Source: Pseudomonas fluorescens
GTDB lineage: Bacteria; Pseudomonadota; Gammaproteobacteria; Pseudomonadales; Pseudomonadaceae
Assembly (NCBI RefSeq): GCF_040448305.1
Contig: NZ_CP148752.1
Coordinates: 930,001-994,000 of the forward strand
DNA length: 64,000 nt
Reading direction: 5' to 3'
Part shown: positions 62,341 through 64,000 of the stretch, piece after piece
Layout: each line of letters begins with the position of its first letter
Numbering within the stretch: position 1 is the first letter of the stretch
The notes under the pieces: generated by a model
Told to the model about the DNA's origin: nothing
What the model saw: the letters and a program-made list of their open reading frames with translations, nothing else
Databases searched by the model: none
Program-made: the position numbers and the translations under genes

Positions 62341-63315
62341 TTAACCCTTCCAGACTTGCGGGTTGACCAGGTCCTGCGGTCGCTCGCCCAACAGGGCGCT
62401 GCGCAAGTTGGCCAGGGCACGGTTGGCCATTGCATCGCGGGTTTCATGGGTGGCCGAGCCGATGTGCGGCAAGGTCACGGCGTTTTTCAGCTGGAACAGT
62501 GGTGACTCGGCCAGCGGTTCTTTTTCGTACACGTCCAGCCCGGCACCACGAATGCGGTTGTTTTGCAGCGCTTCGATCAGCGCCGGCTCGTCCACCACCG
62601 GGCCACGGGAGATGTTCACCAGTATCGCGCCCGGCTTCATCAGCGCCAGCTCGCGATGGCTGATGAGGTGTTTGGTCTTCTCGCTGAGCGGTACCACCAG
62701 GCACACGAAATCAGCTTCGGACAGCAATTGATCGAGGCTGCGGTACTGTGCGCCGAGTTCCTGTTCCAGCCCGGTCTTGCGGCTGTTGCCGCTGTAGATG
62801 ACCGGCATGTTGAACCCCAGGCGACCGCGTCGGGCGATGGCCGCACCGATATTGCCCATGCCGACAATGCCCAACGTCTTGCCATGCACATCGCAACCGA
62901 ACAGCTGCGCACCGACAGTGGCTTGCCATTGTCCGGCCTTGGTCCAGGCATCCAGTTCGGCGACGCGGCGCGCGCTGCTCATCAACAGGGCAAACGCCAG
63001 GTCGGCGGTGCTTTCGGTGAGCACATCCGGCGTGTTGGTCAGCATGATCCCGCGTTCGTTGAAGTAGGCCAGGTCATAGTTGTCGTAGCCCACCGAGACG
63101 CTGGACACCACTTCCAGGCTGGCGGCGTACTCCAGCTGCGCACGACCGAGTTTGCGACCGACGCCGATCAGGCCGTGGGCATGGGGCAGGGCTTCGTTGA
63201 ACTGGGCGTTGATGTCGCCGTTTTTCGGATTCGGCACGATGACGTCGAAATCCTGTTGCAGGCGTTCGACCATTTGCGGGGTGACGCGGCTGAATGCCAG
63301 GACAGTTTTTTTCAT
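62341..63315 (-). CDS. D-isomer 2-hydroxyacid dehydrogenase (2-ketogluconate/glyoxylate reductase type)
   Basis: The 324-residue enzyme has the NAD Rossmann motif LGIVGMGNIGAAIARRGRLG (about 148-167) and the catalytic trio Arg in NISRGPVVDEPAL, Glu in YEKEPLAESPLF, and His in LPHIGSATHETRDAM. It resembles TkrA/GhrB, which reduce 2-ketogluconate, glyoxylate and hydroxypyruvate. ATG 63315 gives MKKTVLAFSRVTPQM; the frame to 63369 is an extension. It is monocistronic with its own terminator. Confidence 0.9.
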   Translation of the reverse strand: MKKTVLAFSRVTPQMVERLQQDFDVIVPNPKNGDINAQFNEALPHAHGLIGVGRKLGRAQLEYAASLEVVSSVSVGYDNYDLAYFNERGIMLTNTPDVLTESTADLAFALLMSSARRVAELDAWTKAGQWQATVGAQLFGCDVHGKTLGIVGMGNIGAAIARRGRLGFNMPVIYSGNSRKTGLEQELGAQYRSLDQLLSEADFVCLVVPLSEKTKHLISHRELALMKPGAILVNISRGPVVDEPALIEALQNNRIRGAGLDVYEKEPLAESPLFQLKNAVTLPHIGSATHETRDAMANRALANLRSALLGERPQDLVNPQVWKG

Positions 63316-63430
63316 GGGGGGCGGGCTCGTCGGGCGGTGAAGAATGATGAGCACGCTAACATTCTTCACGGGATTTGTGCGAGTCGCTCAGCGGTCGTTG
63401 CAAGCTTGCAGCTTGCAGGGCGTCATCCAG

Positions 63431-63480
63431 TTATACTGCGGCACTTCTTATACTGCGGCACTTCTTATACTGTGGCATGC
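63431..63480. repeat. 17-bp tandem repeat in a promoter region
   Basis: TTATACTGCGGCACTTC occurs twice in a row, and a third, changed copy follows (TTATACTGTGGCATGC). Each unit holds a TATACT, which looks like a -10 element. It lies 47 bases before the small protein gene. Confidence 0.85.
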
Positions 63481-63526
63481 GGCTCGCTCACCGGGCCCGA
63501 CACTTCATGCACCACCCGGAGCTTTC

Positions 63527-63784
63527 ATGACTTCCCCGAAACAACCGCCGGTCGCCGACGCCCTGAGCGACGCACAGGCAGAGCTGCCAGACAGCGTCGA
63601 CTCCAGCGCCGACAGCGAAACCAAAGCCGAAATCCCGGCCTTCAAGTTCCCGTTCAAGCCGGGTGATCTGGCGGCCGCCAAGGGCTCCAACCAGCCGTGG
63701 TACAAGAACGGCGCCAAGAATGGCCACACCAAGACGCCGGGCATGGCGCCACCGGGGACTCGGCGGTCGATGGGTAAGCGCTAG
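63527..63784 (+). CDS. Small conserved basic-tailed protein
   Basis: The 85-residue protein has an acidic, disordered first half (QAELPDSVDSSADSETKAE) and a conserved second half (FKFPFKPGDLAAAKGSNQPW, then YKNGAKNGHTKTPGMAPPGT) ending RRSMGKR. I recall similar proteins in other pseudomonads, without a function. ATG 63527 was chosen because it fits the conserved part; the frame open from 63344 crosses the tandem repeat. Confidence 0.65.
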   Translation: MTSPKQPPVADALSDAQAELPDSVDSSADSETKAEIPAFKFPFKPGDLAAAKGSNQPWYKNGAKNGHTKTPGMAPPGTRRSMGKR

Positions 63785-63810
63785 GCCTTCAAGCTGCGGC
63801 GTTTGACCTG

Positions 63811-63903
63811 GCCTCATCGCGAGCAGGCTCGCTCCCACATTTGATCGCATTCTCATGAAAGAATGCATTATCCTGTGGGAGCGAGCCTGCTCGCGATGAG
63901 GCC
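63811..63903. repeat. REP pair, outward-facing orientation
   Basis: GGCCTCATCGCGAGCAGGCTCGCTCCCAC is answered by GTGGGAGCGAGCCTGCTCGCGATGAGGCC; the arms match over 29 bases including the outer flanks. Confidence 0.9.
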
Positions 63904-63927
63904 GGAACAGACACCTCAAATCCCGGA

Positions 63928-64000
63928 TCAATCCGCCCGCAACGAAATAAACGAGTAGTTTACCGGCGCATCCGCCGCCACTTGCGCACCGGCGGCCAGC
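63928..64000 (-). CDS. 3' end of a gene entering from the right edge
   Basis: Read on the minus strand, the last bases encode LAAGAQVAADAPVNYSFISL followed by RAD and a TGA at 63928-63930. Only 23 residues are visible, too few to name the protein. The reading frame is open to the edge, and codon use fits the host. Confidence 0.55.
   Translation of the reverse strand, partial: LAAGAQVAADAPVNYSFISLRAD

Overview
The window is about 64 kb of chromosome from a fluorescent pseudomonad, most likely the Pseudomonas fluorescens group. The evidence is the gene order mlaB-ibaG-murA-hisGDC-algW-NIF3-cysD-cysNC, an hmgR/hmgABC locus, DUF3509 and DUF3565 genes, a short LOV photoreceptor of the P. putida type, high GC in most genes, and a dozen paired REP palindromes (REPINs) between genes. 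I see no rRNA, tRNA, CRISPR array, transposase, integrase or prophage.

Layout. 0-10.5 kb: envelope and housekeeping block (lipid asymmetry, MurA, histidine synthesis, AlgW protease, sulfate activation). 10.5-13.2 kb: an AT-rich three-gene island. Its left side carries a broken copy of the tail of the acyltransferase gene, and its right side carries a second copy of the tail of cysNC with its terminator, so the native cysNC/acyltransferase junction is present twice. 13.3-26.6 kb: acyltransferase-pta, slyD, glutathione peroxidase, an OYE-family reductase, a glycosyltransferase, cysZ, trxB, an aminotransferase, and a folE-folX-folM pterin operon. 27.4-30 kb: a probable light-response locus (MerR/LitR-like regulator, PilZ-like protein, short LOV protein, flavodoxin). 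30-41.6 kb: mixed catabolic genes, an AmpDh3-type amidase, a DUF1302/DUF1329 pair with a giant LuxR regulator, and two orphan genes built from one repeated ~90-residue module. 41.6-45.8 kb: homogentisate pathway. 46-52.9 kb: amino-acid catabolism (a leucine dehydrogenase homologue with its catalytic lysine replaced, serine dehydratase), LexA-controlled yebG, psiE, and a ribosome hibernation-type factor. 53-59.6 kb: iron-uptake cluster (Fur box, DUF3649, PepSY reductase, DUF3325, ECF sigma, FecR, TonB receptor). 59.7-64 kb: AraC regulator, EamA exporter, an AT-rich DUF2165 gene, a 2-ketogluconate/glyoxylate reductase, and a small conserved protein after a 17-bp tandem repeat.

How genes work together. 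cysD/cysNC activate sulfate, and the cysZ gene found elsewhere in the window imports it. folE-folX-folM should make tetrahydromonapterin, the cofactor that phenylalanine hydroxylase uses in pseudomonads, and hmgABC finishes phenylalanine/tyrosine breakdown. The MerR-like regulator has lost the histidine motif of B12 photoreceptors and lies close to a LOV protein, which fits the class II LitR arrangement known from P. putida.

The best candidate for an undescribed system is the island at 10.9-12.9 kb: a two-pass membrane protein, a 2-oxoglutarate/Fe(II) oxygenase of prolyl-hydroxylase type, and a hydrophobic protein with a proline-rich and acidic tail that may be the oxygenase substrate. The triple-module pair at 40.5-41.6 kb is second. 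All family names rest on reading motifs by eye; no database search was run.
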